This document shows positions 47,622-58,836 of a stretch of DNA of 64,000 nucleotides, piece after piece. The stretch is taken from the NCBI GenBank assembly GCA_034509735.1, contig JACGWO010000001.1, positions 17,066,854-17,130,853 on the forward strand, given 5' to 3'. The position numbers were made by a program, and so were the translations under genes. Below the pieces are notes generated by a model. It made no database searches and had not been told where the DNA came from. It was given only the letters and a program-made list of their open reading frames with translations. Source of the DNA: Sesamum alatum. Taxonomy: Eukaryota > Streptophyta > Magnoliopsida > Lamiales > Pedaliaceae. Each line of letters opens with the position of its first letter. The stretch's first letter is position 1.

Positions 47622-48346
47622 GGGATAAATGCAATTTTGGTCCACTTTTTTAGGAGTGGTGGCACTTTTAGTCCAGGTCCATTTGAAAATAGCAATTTAG
47701 GAGAGTAATTTTAAAAAAATGGCAATTTCAGGCCAAAAAAATCCTAATTTGGCCGGAATTTGTCATCTGTCCAGCGATAATTTTACACGAGGATTAAAAA
47801 AATAAAAAATTTCTTACATGGCAGGTGATTTGGCAACTATAGTGAGGCTGCATGGTGACATATTTTATTTAAGGATAAAATCCATTTAAATAGATAACTT
47901 TGTTCTTAAATATATATTATTTAAATATCAAATTAAAATTTAAAATTTATAAATTTGAAACCTGAATTTTAGTATATTAATATTTTAAATGTGATTTTAA
48001 TTTAATTTATCAATTTGGTATAAAATTTTAAATTTTACTTTGATATTTAAATAATATATATTTAAGAAAAAAGTTATCTTTTTAAATGGATTTTAGCCTT
48101 AAATAAAATATATCATCATGCGACCTCACTATACTTGCTAAATCACCTGCCATGTAAGAAATTTTTTATTTTTTTAATATGTGTAAAATGATCGTCGGAA
48201 AGGTGATCAATTCCGGCCAAATTAGATTTTTTTGGCCTGAAATTGCCACTTCTTTAAAATTACTGTCCTAAATTGCTATTTTCAAATGGACCTGAACTAA
48301 AAGTGCCACCACCCCTAATAAAGTGGACCAAAATTGTATTTTTCCC
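47622..48346. mobile_element. Foldback Mutator-like element E, nested in D
   Basis: The ends GGGATAAATGCAATTTTGGT and, inverted, GGGAAAAATACAATTTTGGT are followed by arms of over 300 bases that pair nearly throughout. The 9-bp AATATAAAA flanks both sides exactly (47613-47621 and 48347-48355). No coding capacity. A second copy is at 56394-57495. Confidence 0.88.
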
Positions 48347-48639
48347 AATATAAAAATACATCAAATGTATGTTTTTAAAATTTAAAATTCTAAATTGGAA
48401 AAAAGAAAACAATACAAGAATTAACTAAATTAAATTATTACTTTTTTAAATATGTCTCAGTATACAATTATATAATATTAACTAACTTAAATTATTATGT
48501 TGTTTAAATATGTCTCAGTATATTCTATTTATACATAAAATGTATTAATTAAATATCCAAACAAAAAAAATATATCAAATTATTCATGTAAATAATATTT
48601 AAAATATATTACTTATTATATTTAAATAATATTTAAAAA

Positions 48640-48790
48640 ATCGCCAACTTCGTCGCTCATCGCCGGCCACAACGGATAGGAGCCCATCGCCTGGATCTGG
48701 GTGACGGTGGCCGTCTAGCGAAGTGGACGACCGTCGTCGCCTTGAATCTGGGCGACAACGACGTCACGTCGCCCTGATTTGTGCGATGCC
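48640..48790. other. GC-rich core of element D
   Basis: A sharply GC-rich block between AT-rich arms, with CCTGGATCTGGGTGACGG (48690) and CTTGAATCTGGGCGACAAC (48741). These relate to the hairpin arms in the core of element C at 19.55 kb. No credible ORF is seen. Confidence 0.7.
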
Positions 48791-49106
48791 GTCACTATTA
48801 TATTATATATAAATATAAAATACTATATATAGTATATATATATAAATAAATAATATGTATTTTAAATTAGTTAAAATTTGGACCGTTCATTTTTCAACTG
48901 TTAAAGATCAATAGCTATCTAATAAGGGTATGATGGGCAATTTGGTCAAAATTTTAACGCCGTTAGTAACAACTAACAGAAGTGGAGAGTATGCATTTAA
49001 AAAAAAAAACTCGGGGGCGATTTTGCTTATTTTTTTAACATAGGGGATTTTTTAGCTAAATTTTTAAAACACAGGGGGATTTGATGCAATTTATCCTTAA
49101 ATTAAT

Positions 49107-50830
49107 TGATTTATTCTCTATAATCAATTTTATAAATTAATTCCAATATTCCCATCATGGATTTGTGTGTGGCCCTTTAGGTTCACTGGTCAGCTAGACT
49201 TGGGTTTGTATCACATATACAATTTAATTAGCAACTCACTTGCATTAGATAAATTAGATCTTATCACAATTTATCACCCTCAATTAACTCCTTAATTGGA
49301 GGGCACCCGTCACCATGGTTGGCCATCTAGCAATGGTCCATGGCATTAGAGAATAGGTGAATTACTGCGTGAACTTGCAAGCTACGCGTACCATGCAGAT
49401 ACGACCCCTCCACCATTAACCTCCTGATCGAAGTCTAGGGCATGGAATTACCGGTTCTCATTATCGACTTTGATGTCTATGTATCAACTCTACAAGTTAT
49501 GCTTCTAATTTATCAATATAGAAAAAACCTTTTTTCCTATTCGTCAACATCCATGGCTATGGATATCAAGGAATGCATGTTGTAGAGAACATAAAAGTTC
49601 GTTATCATCTCATGATAAGTAGCAAATCCTATTTTGGAACTCACCAACCTCCATGCAAACTTCAACTATGTCTAAAACATGAACGTATAGTAATTCAGGA
49701 TGAAACCTGATACCACGTTGGACATCATCAAGTCATAGCCGTCCTATGCACAAGGTTACTGTGGAACCTCAAGTCCAAGGATTAGTTAGTGCACTATCGT
49801 AGCTAGGAGTTCTAGTCATATCGATCATGCCATATAGGCTTCCATATGACAACTCCTATGAGTCACTTCAGTGAACATAATAACTATTTATCAAGCACCC
49901 ACTAAAGTACACAGACGTCATACGTCTCTGTCTATGGAATTCGACATTCATCGTATGAACGTATCACTTAGTGCAAGTCTTTAAAGAATAGTCGATGCCC
50001 TGTCTCGACCGATTCATCAACTTGGAATATTTTAGATCAAACTATAGAGGTTGGTTTCATGATCGCCATCATATGCGCAGGCCAACCCCGTAGCATAATT
50101 GATCTAAGGGCTTCAACCAAATGGTCATATAAATATAATGTTTAAAGCATACGACAAAGACAACCAAAGAACATTTCTTAAACTAACATATTATTGAAAA
50201 AGATCGTTTAGAACAATTTATAAATAGTCAATCAATTAGTTTGACAGTCACCTAACATTATTACTATATTAAAATAATAATATAAATGTATCTAATTTGT
50301 TCAAGACTTTACCCACCCTATTTGCTATCCCTAATTGTGACGTACCATTAGCAAAACGGGGAGTACAAGTTTCTTTTGTCCCTTATATTGGCTTAATTTG
50401 GTTGAATTATGTAACTCCACTAGAATCACTAACCAATTTTCTCACCCAATTCAAGCAAATCTAAGGTATATAGCCTACCACTTTTTCTCACACAATATAC
50501 CAAGTGACTAACACAATTCATCAAATATACTAATTTCATTATTTCAAATAATGAGATTATATAGTTATTTTAGGATGTTTCCATATTTTTCAACTATAAA
50601 ATAAATTCTTGTATTTCATCAGATAATTTGTTTAGTATTAAATCGACAAATTTAGATCCAAAAAATAAAAAAAAGACCTTACGTACTTTATTATTTTATT
50701 TCTTTTGTGATACTTACTAGTTGAGATGGAGAAAGGAAGTCTAAGTGTAGGAACTTGAAATTATTTTCAAGAATTGGAAATTGGTATGTAAATTATTATA
50801 CAAGTAAAAAAAAATATAGAATATTTTTAT
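49107..50830. other. Old repeat-like noncoding sequence continuing from left of element D
   Basis: About 1.2 kb (49107-50330) has no ORF and a mixed composition unlike the surrounding AT-rich DNA, with phrases such as GATACCACGTTGGACATC and GATCTAAGGGCTTCAACC. Together with 46.2-47.2 kb it reads as one interrupted unit of roughly 2.2 kb, possibly a solo LTR. Ends and duplications were not found. From 50330 the DNA is plain AT-rich. Confidence 0.35.
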
Positions 50831-51047
50831 GGGTTTAATGCAATTTATCTCTTTGTGATATTACAAATGAGTAAATTATCCCCCTATGAAAGAAAAAATA
50901 GCAATTTATTTCCCCATGTTCTTTAAAAACACGGGGAGATAAATTAGTTCATTTTAAAAAATATAGGGAATTAAATTATTATTTTATTTTTTATAGAGGG
51001 ATAATTTGCTCATTTGCAATAAAGTGGGTTGTTTGCATTTTTTTTTA
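50831..51047. mobile_element. Small Mutator-type MITE F
   Basis: Inverted arms GGGTTTAATGCAATTTATC..AAATTATCCCCC and, from the right, TGCAAACAACCC..AAATTATCCCTC, with central CCCCATGTTC / ACACGGGGAG pairing. The 9-bp TATTTTTAT occurs at 50822-50830 and again at 51048-51056. The extreme right end is eroded into T. Confidence 0.6.
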
Positions 51048-51273
51048 TATTTTTATACATACTATTTATCAGGGTTTTAAATAACTACTTTCTATTGACA
51101 AAATGTGAATACACTAAAATATCCAATTTATTTCGTTCATAAATAACATTCTTCTTATTTAATTAGTTAAATCAATAATATTTCAAGTAGATATAATAAA
51201 AAATTATTAATTATACCCATACATCGAACGTGCTTAGCTGATTAATAAAAAAATATATGGAAAGTCCTTGCTT

Positions 51274-51294
51274 GGGGGGGGGGGGGGGGGGGGG
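51274..51294. repeat. Run of 21 G
   Basis: Twenty-one consecutive G upstream of the B3-type gene. It is prone to sequencing error and slippage, so the true length may differ. Confidence 0.9.
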
Positions 51295-51357
51295 TTTGTG
51301 CAAATGTAATTTTACATCGACGCCCCCACAATTCACACCATATTTCCCTTTTCCCAA

Positions 51358-51360
<3 letters not shown>

Positions 51361-51411
<51 letters not shown>

Positions 51412-51427
51412 GACACACACAACACAC
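51361..51427. repeat. (TC)18 microsatellite followed by (AC)n
   Basis: A TC run at 51361-51396 followed by an interrupted AC run. Its position before a C-rich likely 5' UTR fits the CT-rich leaders common near plant transcription starts. Confidence 0.9.
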
Positions 51428-52551
51428 ATTTCTCAGGCTTTGGTCACACAAGATATCACCCCTAATTCTGGCACGCTTTCCACCACCGCCACCACTGACA
51501 CCGCCGCAGCCGCCGCCGCTCTATCATGGTTTTTTTGTACTCACGGAATATGTGTTTCTTCTCTTCTTATTTGGTCCTCCAAACCCTCGTGAAAGCTCCC
51601 ATTTGATTGGCCATTTCACGCTCGAGAATTCACAAGTTCACGTCAAAGACCTCATCGGTCCTTCTTGCTGTTGAGTTCTTGTGGCGTGCGATTGCTTCCT
51701 TTTATCATCAGCCTGCCAGGATCTAGGGTTTGGTGTATCCTCTCTCGATTACAAGTGGAGAATTTCAGCTCTTCGTACAAAAGTGAGAGACTTTTTCGAT
51801 TGTGATTCAATCTCTTGTTACGAATGGAGAAATGTTGAATTTTGGGATGTGAGCGTAATGAAGAATTGGATATGCTATGTAGTTTTCTTGGTTATATATT
51901 CGTGCAAAACTGGTGCGGTGCGATTATCTGTTGTTTGGCTTCAGGGTTTTGTTTCATGGTTTGGGATGTGGTTTGTTGCATCAATCAGATTTGTTTCGTT
52001 CTTGCTCTAAACGAGTTTAACGGAAAAGCATTTGACTTTGTAGAGTTTCTAACTTTATTGAACTGAAATTTTTGGATTTGTTTATTCTGGATCCTTGTTT
52101 CTGTTGAATCCTCATGACATGTTAAGGTGGATGAGAATGTCTTACTGACCTTTTCTCTGGGAAATGTTGGCGCACATGGCTTAATTTGGATATTTGTGCT
52201 GCTTGAGGGTTAATTTATGTATTCCATCCGTCAAAGATCTATTAGTAGTTTCTTCAAAGTAAGGGAAGAGATTTGAACTTCTTATTTTAGTTTCATATTG
52301 TTCATTTGGTGATATGAATGCTGAATTCTAGGATTTTAAAGGCAAAACTGAAGCAAAAAGTACAGTGATCATTTTTATTTGTTCAGGAGTTTGCAGTGTC
52401 TGATGTCTGTGTTAGCAGGCAAGCGTGAACTGCAGCTATTGATGGTTGATTTCATCCTAAAATAAGGATTTCTCAATTTGCTTATTAAGATAACATTTAC
52501 AGTTAAACATAACAATATCTCATGGTTTTCCCTTTTGTTTTGAGTATAGGA
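51428..52551 (+). promoter_or_regulatory. Likely 5' UTR and 5' UTR intron of the triple-B3 gene
   Basis: A GC-richer segment at 51470-51780 after the CT repeat looks like a transcribed leader. A telo-box TAGGGTTT lies at 51724-51731. A good acceptor TGAGTATAG ends at 52549, just before the ATG, so an intron in the 5' UTR is inferred. The donor is not fixed. ORFs here are not supported. Confidence 0.4.
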
Positions 52552-53670
52552 ATGAAGAGGACAGCATACTACAATGCTGTACCTCAGGTGCAGGATCAGT
52601 GGCCTATCAAGAAAGCACTGACGTTCTCTGACGTTGATATCACCCATCCTTTCCTGACATTGTCCCGACAACAAGTTGAAACTCATATTGTTGTGTACAT
52701 GACACCTCAACAGCAGGAACATTTAAGAGCTGAAGGTCAGGTGGGTTTTAATGCTCAGGATGATGATACTGGTGAAATGTCTGTGATGAAGCTGAAGTGG
52801 CGTGGTAGCTATTATAATCTCATTGGCAAATGGGGAAAAGTTGTCCGTGGAAAGGGACTTGAAGTTGGGCAGGAAATTAAATTAAGATGGTTTAATGGTT
52901 GCTTACACTTCTCTGTTCCGCAACAGCAGATTGTTGCAGTACCACCAATCAGGATGGTCGCAGCACCCCTGATACAGGACCACTGGCCTATTAGAAAGGT
53001 CTTGACATCATCCGATGTTGATCCTAATCATCCTTTTCTCCCTTTGCCTCGTAAATCTGTTGAGGAGCATATTCTTGTGCACTGGTTACCCCAAGAAAGG
53101 GATAGACTGAGAAAGGAAGAACAGGTGTCTATAAATGCTCGAGATTACGATACAGGTGATACTCATGGGATGAAATTGAAGTGGCGAGGGAATTATTATA
53201 ACCTCATTGGGAAATGGGGGAATATAATCAGACTTAAAGGACTTGGTGTTGGACAAGAGATCAGATTACGGTGGACAAATAATTGTTTATACTTCTCAGT
53301 TCCAGAGGAACGCTTTGTCGCTACTGCATCCGGACATGATAACTGGCCTATCAAGAAAGCTCTCACATTGTCTGATGTCGATACAAATCATCCATTCCTT
53401 ACTTTGCCAGGCAAAGCAGTGGAAGATCATATTCTCTTCTACTGGACGCACCAAGCTCGGGAGCAGTTGAGGAATGAGCATCAAGTTGGTATCAATGCTC
53501 GGGATGATGATACAGGTGATTTGTATGTGATGAAGTTGAAATGGCGGGGGAGTTACTACAATCTGATTGGTAAATGGGGCAAAATCATCCGAGAGAAGAG
53601 GCTCCAAGTAGGGAGAGAGATCAGAGTACGCTGGGACAATGGATGCTTGGTCTTCTCGGTCCCTCAATGA
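52552..53670 (+). CDS. Protein with three tandem B3/DUF313-type domains, 372 aa
   Basis: Plant B3 domains bind DNA; the DUF313 (REM/ARL-like) subgroup is poorly characterised. This single-exon coding region holds three domains of exactly 107 residues with no indels: 17-123, 145-251 and 265-371, joined by linkers of 21 and 13 residues. Each starts WPI(K/R)KxLTxSDVD and contains HPFLxLP or HPFLTLS, VExHI, and MKLKWRGxYYNLIGKWG, then ends LRW..NxCLxFSVP (domain 3 RVRWDNGCLVFSVP). The match to DUF313 is by the (I)KKxLTxSDV start, MKLKW and GKWGKIIREKxLxVGxEI core. ATG 52552 is chosen because a splice acceptor precedes it directly; an in-frame ATG at 52522 would fall in the intron. The frame is intact. 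Nuclear location and DNA binding are inferred from the family. Confidence 0.85.
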   Translation: MKRTAYYNAVPQVQDQWPIKKALTFSDVDITHPFLTLSRQQVETHIVVYMTPQQQEHLRAEGQVGFNAQDDDTGEMSVMKLKWRGSYYNLIGKWGKVVRGKGLEVGQEIKLRWFNGCLHFSVPQQQIVAVPPIRMVAAPLIQDHWPIRKVLTSSDVDPNHPFLPLPRKSVEEHILVHWLPQERDRLRKEEQVSINARDYDTGDTHGMKLKWRGNYYNLIGKWGNIIRLKGLGVGQEIRLRWTNNCLYFSVPEERFVATASGHDNWPIKKALTLSDVDTNHPFLTLPGKAVEDHILFYWTHQAREQLRNEHQVGINARDDDTGDLYVMKLKWRGSYYNLIGKWGKIIREKRLQVGREIRVRWDNGCLVFSVPQ

Positions 53671-54911
53671 AAGAGTCCTTTCTATGTAGATTTAGGTAGA
53701 AGTTTTCACCCATCTAACTGTGGTTTTCTATATATTAGAGAAATTGAGTGTTCCATGGGGTTGCTTCATTTGTTATTTTCTATGACAGTTGGCTTGGCAG
53801 AACGTACAACATTCTTTTATCTAGGCTGCCAATGACTGGTGCAATATTTTGACAGGAAGTTAAAGATTCAGCTATAACTTCAGATCATTTATGGACTTCA
53901 TGAGCACTCTTTTAGTCTGTTGACAAGTTCAATTAAATGTTGATTTTACTTATTCTACTATTTTCCTACTTTATGAACTTGATGATGGACCTGCTTTTGT
54001 TGAAACATATCTCGATTGTGCTCCATTTTGCTTAGTGGTACTTCTCTTTGAAACAAAGCTTCTTCAGTCATAGCAAGTGTTTATTTTAGGTTTAAACTTG
54101 TAATCTTGTTTGTGAGCCTCTTTAGTTTAGATGTAATCTTAACTGACATCAGATTTAATCTAAATCTTTAATGATAATGGGATGATAACCAGTTTGTCTG
54201 GCATGGATTGATGTTATAAATTCTGTATCTCATGACTAACATCGCATTATATTTTGCTTTCTGCAGGCCATTATTTTAAGATTCAAGGGGCACAGCTTTA
54301 TTCCTAGTGGCGTGTTGCTGGAGATATGGCGACCGTGTCCGATTATGTGGTTGAATACACACTGTTGTTTGTAGGAAGTGGATCTCAGTCTGCTGAGAGT
54401 ATAATTTTTGCTGTACATTAGATACTGTAGTCAGTCGGAATTCCAGACTGATCAGCTGTAGCTTTGGAAGTGCAATATGAGCTTATGGTATTAGTGTGAT
54501 ACCAACATTCTTCTACTGTGGGTCATGATCGTTGATATGATTACTTGGTCCAACCTATGTGATATCTTCTGTATTATTGCCTCTTTCAGCGACAAAACAG
54601 GTAGAGGCGGAGCAAGGTAGATTTGTGACTGATTTGAGACTTCTATACTTGTGTACATATTTAACATCAAGGAAATTTAGGTTTGTTGTTTGTCAAGTTC
54701 CATTATACATGCAAGAGCTGTTCATAGTCTCACACATTGCAGCCAAGGATACAGTACCAGGTATAACATTCAATATATATATCTTGTTCTTCCATTCCCC
54801 TCTTATTAATTGTATACTTGAGATTTCATATGGAGAGATTTGTTTTCCTTTCTCCTTTTGTTGTGTTTCGGTGGTTGCTGGGATGAGCATCCTCCCGCCT
54901 TGTACTTGAGG
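53671..54911. other. 3' UTR and downstream region of the triple-B3 gene
   Basis: No further coding domain is seen. An acceptor-like TTTCTGCAG at 54267 and GC-richer sequence to about 54440 could be a spliced 3' UTR exon. The plus ORF at 54559-54909 is not supported. Confidence 0.35.
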
Positions 54912-55571
54912 TTATTGGCTGAAACTTGAGATGTTTTCACCCGATACCATGTGAGGGAACGGCAAAGGCTGAAAGTTCAAACTGCGGATTGAAGCTTCAG
55001 CCGATTGACGCCGGTTGCCATTTGCTAAATTCTGCAGAAGAAAGTTGGTTTGGAGAGGTAATGAAGAGAGAACTGAAAACAGTTGTGAGTGGGGAATGAT
55101 CCTTCTTACATGAATTGGCTTCAGGTTTCTCACTGAGACTGGAATCTGTTTTTGTTGGTGAAATGCAATGTTAATAGAGTAACATATTTCTCCTGTTCTA
55201 ATCAGATTAAATGGTAGAAATCTGTTTGGCATTATAATTATACACTGCTTTTCCAATTCAATTTTTTCATAGTAATTTACATATTTTGCCAATTTTGTGC
55301 TCTGCCTCTGAATCAACTGTTTGTGTTCCAGATTTTCTTGTAGTTGAAACTCTTCCAATTTTTGCTCAAAACCTTGTATTTTTTCATTTAATATTAATTT
55401 CTTGCATGTTGTGTGAATTTGTAATATTTGATAGAACAAACTATGAATCTTTATTATTACATTTGAAAATAAAAAAAGGTAATGCGGTTGGTATTTCGTT
55501 TTTTGAAGTGACATTAGCATCAAATAATACCTATATTTAATCCATCGACAATTATAATAATTATATACCAA
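54912..55571 (-). CDS. Hypothetical ORF, 219 codons, coiled-coil-like centre
   Basis: An unbroken minus-strand frame that is long for such AT-rich DNA. The first 60 residues are Tyr/Phe/Ile-rich and look non-coding. The middle (about 75-120: EKIQGFEQKLEEFQLQENL, then EHKQLIQRQSTKLAKYV) is Glu/Gln/Lys-rich and could form a coiled coil. The last 100 residues are mixed (QQKQIPVSVRNLKPIHVRRI). I do not recognise a family and no intron signals or promoter were found. It may be a gene remnant, part of an antisense transcript of the neighbour, or chance. Confidence 0.25.
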   Translation of the reverse strand: MVYNYYNCRWIKYRYYLMLMSLQKTKYQPHYLFLFSNVIIKIHSLFYQILQIHTTCKKLILNEKIQGFEQKLEEFQLQENLEHKQLIQRQSTKLAKYVNYYEKIELEKQCIIIMPNRFLPFNLIRTGEICYSINIAFHQQKQIPVSVRNLKPIHVRRIIPHSQLFSVLSSLPLQTNFLLQNLANGNRRQSAEASIRSLNFQPLPFPHMVSGENISSFSQ

Positions 55572-55684
55572 TCATTGATATTAGATAATTATATTTAATC
55601 AATAATTAATATTAGATAATTATATTTAATCAACAAATAATATCTATATTTAATCCATCGGAACTTTAATATTAAAATAGAGAA

Positions 55685-55775
55685 CATTTCATATATGAGT
55701 AGGGTTCGAACCCAACGATGCTAATTTAATTTCGCCAATTGAATTAGATCTTACTGATGAGGTTGTTTGAGAATC
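55685..55775 (-). repeat. tRNA-derived SINE head, minus strand
   Basis: On the minus strand: A-box-like TCTAATTCAATTGGCG, then a good B box GGGTTCGAACCCT, then ACTCATATATGAAATG. It is the best-preserved head of the SINE type also seen at 16.1 and 4.9 kb. AT-rich tandem phrases (TTAAATATAATTATCTAATA) at 55560-55660 form the rest. Confidence 0.45.
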
Positions 55776-56393
55776 TGTGTTTGGACGTAGATGGCTTTTG
55801 AGAATCTGTGTTTGGACGTAGATGGCTTCATTCCGCATTTGATGCTAGACTAGTGTGTAGTCGCCAGCATATTGCTTTCGATACATCTACTACTTGTGTG
55901 CCCCAATTGGGTGATAGTTAAATTTGCTTAGGATTTATGCCATATTTATTGGATTGATTTGAATTCGGATATTTATGGATTCACTGTGATCATACAACAA
56001 TTATGTATCAATAATTCATGTATAATTTGATAATAATTATGAATACTCGACTTTTTATGTCCTATTTATACGTTTGCTACCTATATATTTTCTCATGAAT
56101 TTATTTTTTTATTTTATGATCTTATTGATTTAAGTATTAGAGAGCTGCAATTGAGATGTTTTTGATATTGTTGTCATACCACTAACCAATACTGTCCCAC
56201 ACCACATTTCAGCCATACTCCATGTAATTTTATATATCTAATTCATATTACCTATATATATATAGATAGATAGATATATTATATTTCTAGTCATTCTCAT
56301 GTTACGTGAAATATAAGATGCGATAGTAAAATAGAATAAAAATACATACTGAGCTTTAACTTAGATGTATTAGTGCGTATCCTATTTCGTATA
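55776..56393. other. AT-rich intergenic sequence with a short duplication
   Basis: The 28-base phrase starting TGAGAATCTGTGTTTGGACG occurs twice in tandem (about 55769-55825). Otherwise there is no gene, RNA or clear repeat. Confidence 0.5.
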
Positions 56394-57495
56394 GGGAAGA
56401 ACACAATTTTGATCCACTTTCTTAGGGAGGGTGACACTTTCAGTCCAGGTCTATTTGAAAATAGCAATTCAGAACAGTAATTTTAAAAAAATGACAATTT
56501 CAAGCTAAAAAATCCTAATTTGGCGGGAATTAGTCACCTTTCCGGCGTTCATTTTACACGTGGATTAAAAAATAAATATTTTCGTATATGGGGTGATTTG
56601 GCAATTACTATGGTGAGGTGGCATGGTGACATGTTTTACTTAAGGCTAAAATCCATTTAAATAGATAACATTTTAAATATATATTATTTAAATATCAAAC
56701 TGAAATTTAAAATTTAAAATTTTATACCATATTGATAAATTAAATTAAAATCATTTTTAAAAAATAAATATACTAAAATTTAATTTTCAAATTTAAATAT
56801 CTATATCAATATAAATTGTAATAAATTATAATAGTTATATCTTATTAACAATATTTACATTATATTTAGTTTGAATATATTTAATAAATTATATTATTTA
56901 ATATAAAAATGTTTAAATTTTAAAAATTATTGTTTTTCTTTAAAAAAAATTAAATCAAATTTCTTAACTTTTTTTTTTTTATCTTTTTTAAATTTCTTTT
57001 TTTTTCCTTAGAACTTTTTTATAATTTAACATTTTCCTTATTTTTGTAATTATTTTAAATTAAGTTAATTCAAAAATAATTAAAATTGATTAAAATTTAT
57101 ATTGATATAGATATTTAAATTTGAAAATTGAATGTAAGTATATTAATCTTTTCAATGTGATTTTAATTTAATTTATCAATTTAGTATAAATTTTAAATTT
57201 TATTTTTAAGAAAAAAATTATCTATTTAAATGGATTTTAGTCTGAAGTAAAACATGTCACCATGCCACCTCATTATGGTAATTGCCAAATCACCTGCCAT
57301 GTAAGAAAAGTTTTATTTTTTTAATCCACGTGTAAAATGATCGACGGAAAGGTGACCAATTCCGGCCAAACTAGGGCTTTTTGGCCTGAAATTGCCACTT
57401 TTTTTAAAATTACTTTCCTGAATTGCCATTTTCAAATATATCTGGACTAAAAGTGCTACTACCCCTAAGAAAGTGAACCAAATTACATTTTTCCC
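56394..57495. mobile_element. Foldback Mutator-like element G, second copy of element E type
   Basis: The left arm (GAACACAATTTTGATCCACT, TTTGAAAATAGCAATTCAG, AATTTGGCGGGAATTAGTCA) and inverted right arm correspond segment by segment to element E at 47622-48346. The ends are GGG...CCC. Flanking 9-mers TTTCGTATA and TTTTGCTTA match at 6 of 9, so the duplication is eroded. The central part is longer than in E and very AT-rich. Confidence 0.75.
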
Positions 57496-57504
57496 TTTTG
57501 CTTA

Positions 57505-58404
57505 ATACATACACGATATATGTATACAATTCACGTTACATATATATTTGTACAATATTTTTATCCACATTGTCCGTGTGGGTCAAAACACAGTAGTTAA
57601 TAATATTGATTCAAAACACAATATTCAGACAGGATCTAGACATAGTTCTTTTATGAGAAATTTTTACACATAAAATTAATTAAATTAATAGTATAACAAG
57701 TTGAGGTGCTATTTTTAAGTTTATGAATTCGCTTCGGATTAATTATTAAATAATAACAAAGAAAATAATACATAACCCCACGCAAAATGCATACATCATA
57801 AATCACATTATTCTTCATAGTAACTTTTTATTTGTAATGAATTTTTTTATTGACAAATATACTAAATTATAAATTAATGTAATAATATATTATTATCGCT
57901 TCTCTTTCTTTAAAAAAATATACAGTGATTAAATGCCACTAGAAAAATGGCATCAAATCAAATTTCTTTCCATGGCACTCTCTCTATTTTGTAGTTTAAT
58001 TTATTTATTTTTATTGATAAAACAAGATTACGTTATTTAATACATACATAAGAATTAAGACATAAAAATTAATTAAATTTCAATAATAGTATTACAATAA
58101 AAAACAACCATTTAATAGAACAAAAAATAAAATAAAAAATGGAAAACAAGATAATAAAAAAGAGCCAATATCCGACAATCGTGAAACTCAATAGAAAACA
58201 TGAATAGGCTGTCCTAGAAAAGACTTATTTATTCCGACAAATAATCATCTCTTACCTAATTAATTATATCAATAATTTTCTATTCGTGTATATTTAAAAT
58301 TTTCATTTCACCAATTCTAAATCATTTGTTTATTTTCTCTCTATCATATAATTAAAATTAAAAATTATGTATATATTTCCAGCGTGTTTCAATAGCTAAG
58401 TATA
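57505..58404. other. AT-rich stretch without recognisable features
   Basis: No ORF above background, no RNA gene and no terminal repeats are seen. Confidence 0.5.
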
Positions 58405-58413
58405 TATAATTAA

Positions 58414-58836
58414 GGGTAAATTACGGCTACCTCCCACGAGGTTTGACATAATTACAAATACCCTTTCGTTGTTTGAAAAATTATAAATACCCCCTGAGGT
58501 TTGTAATTTTCAACCAAGACCTGAAATTGATCATTTTGCCTTTGATTTTTTCGTTAAATTGTAGAAAAATTAACCGAGTCAAATTGTATTATTAACTCCT
58601 CTGTGTAAAAAGTTTAAAAACGTCTCACTGTGTATTGTAGTACAAAAAAATTCAAAGAATTTTATAAATAAAATAAAATGCATAAAGACATTTTGGTCAG
58701 TACCTGTAAAAATGGATGAAAATAAGTTATTTTTTAGACAGTTACACACCTCAGAGGGATATTTGTAATTTTTGCAAATAATGAAAAAGTATTTATAATT
58801 ATGCCAAACCTCATGGGAGGTAGCTGTAATTTACCC
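58414..58836. mobile_element. Mutator-type MITE H, complete
   Basis: 423 bp. The ends GGGTAAATTACGGCTACCTC and, inverted, GGGTAAATTACAGCTACCTC continue as paired arms (CCCA(C/T)GAGGTTTG(A/G)CATAATTA). The flanks TATAATTAA (58405-58413) and TATAACTAA (58837-58845) match at 8 of 9. The copy at 13862-14259 lacks the left end. No coding capacity. Confidence 0.88.

Larger units (their letters stand above)
47209..49096. mobile_element. Mutator-like TIR element D with nested element E
   Basis: The left end GGGTAAATTGCATAACACCC pairs with the inverted right end GGATAAATTGCATCAAATCC, with further blocks inside. It is flanked by a perfect 10-bp duplication TTAAATTAAT (47199-47208 and 49097-49106). A GC-rich core lies at about 48640-48790. 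No transposase is present. It interrupts older repeat sequence that reads on at both sides. Confidence 0.85.
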
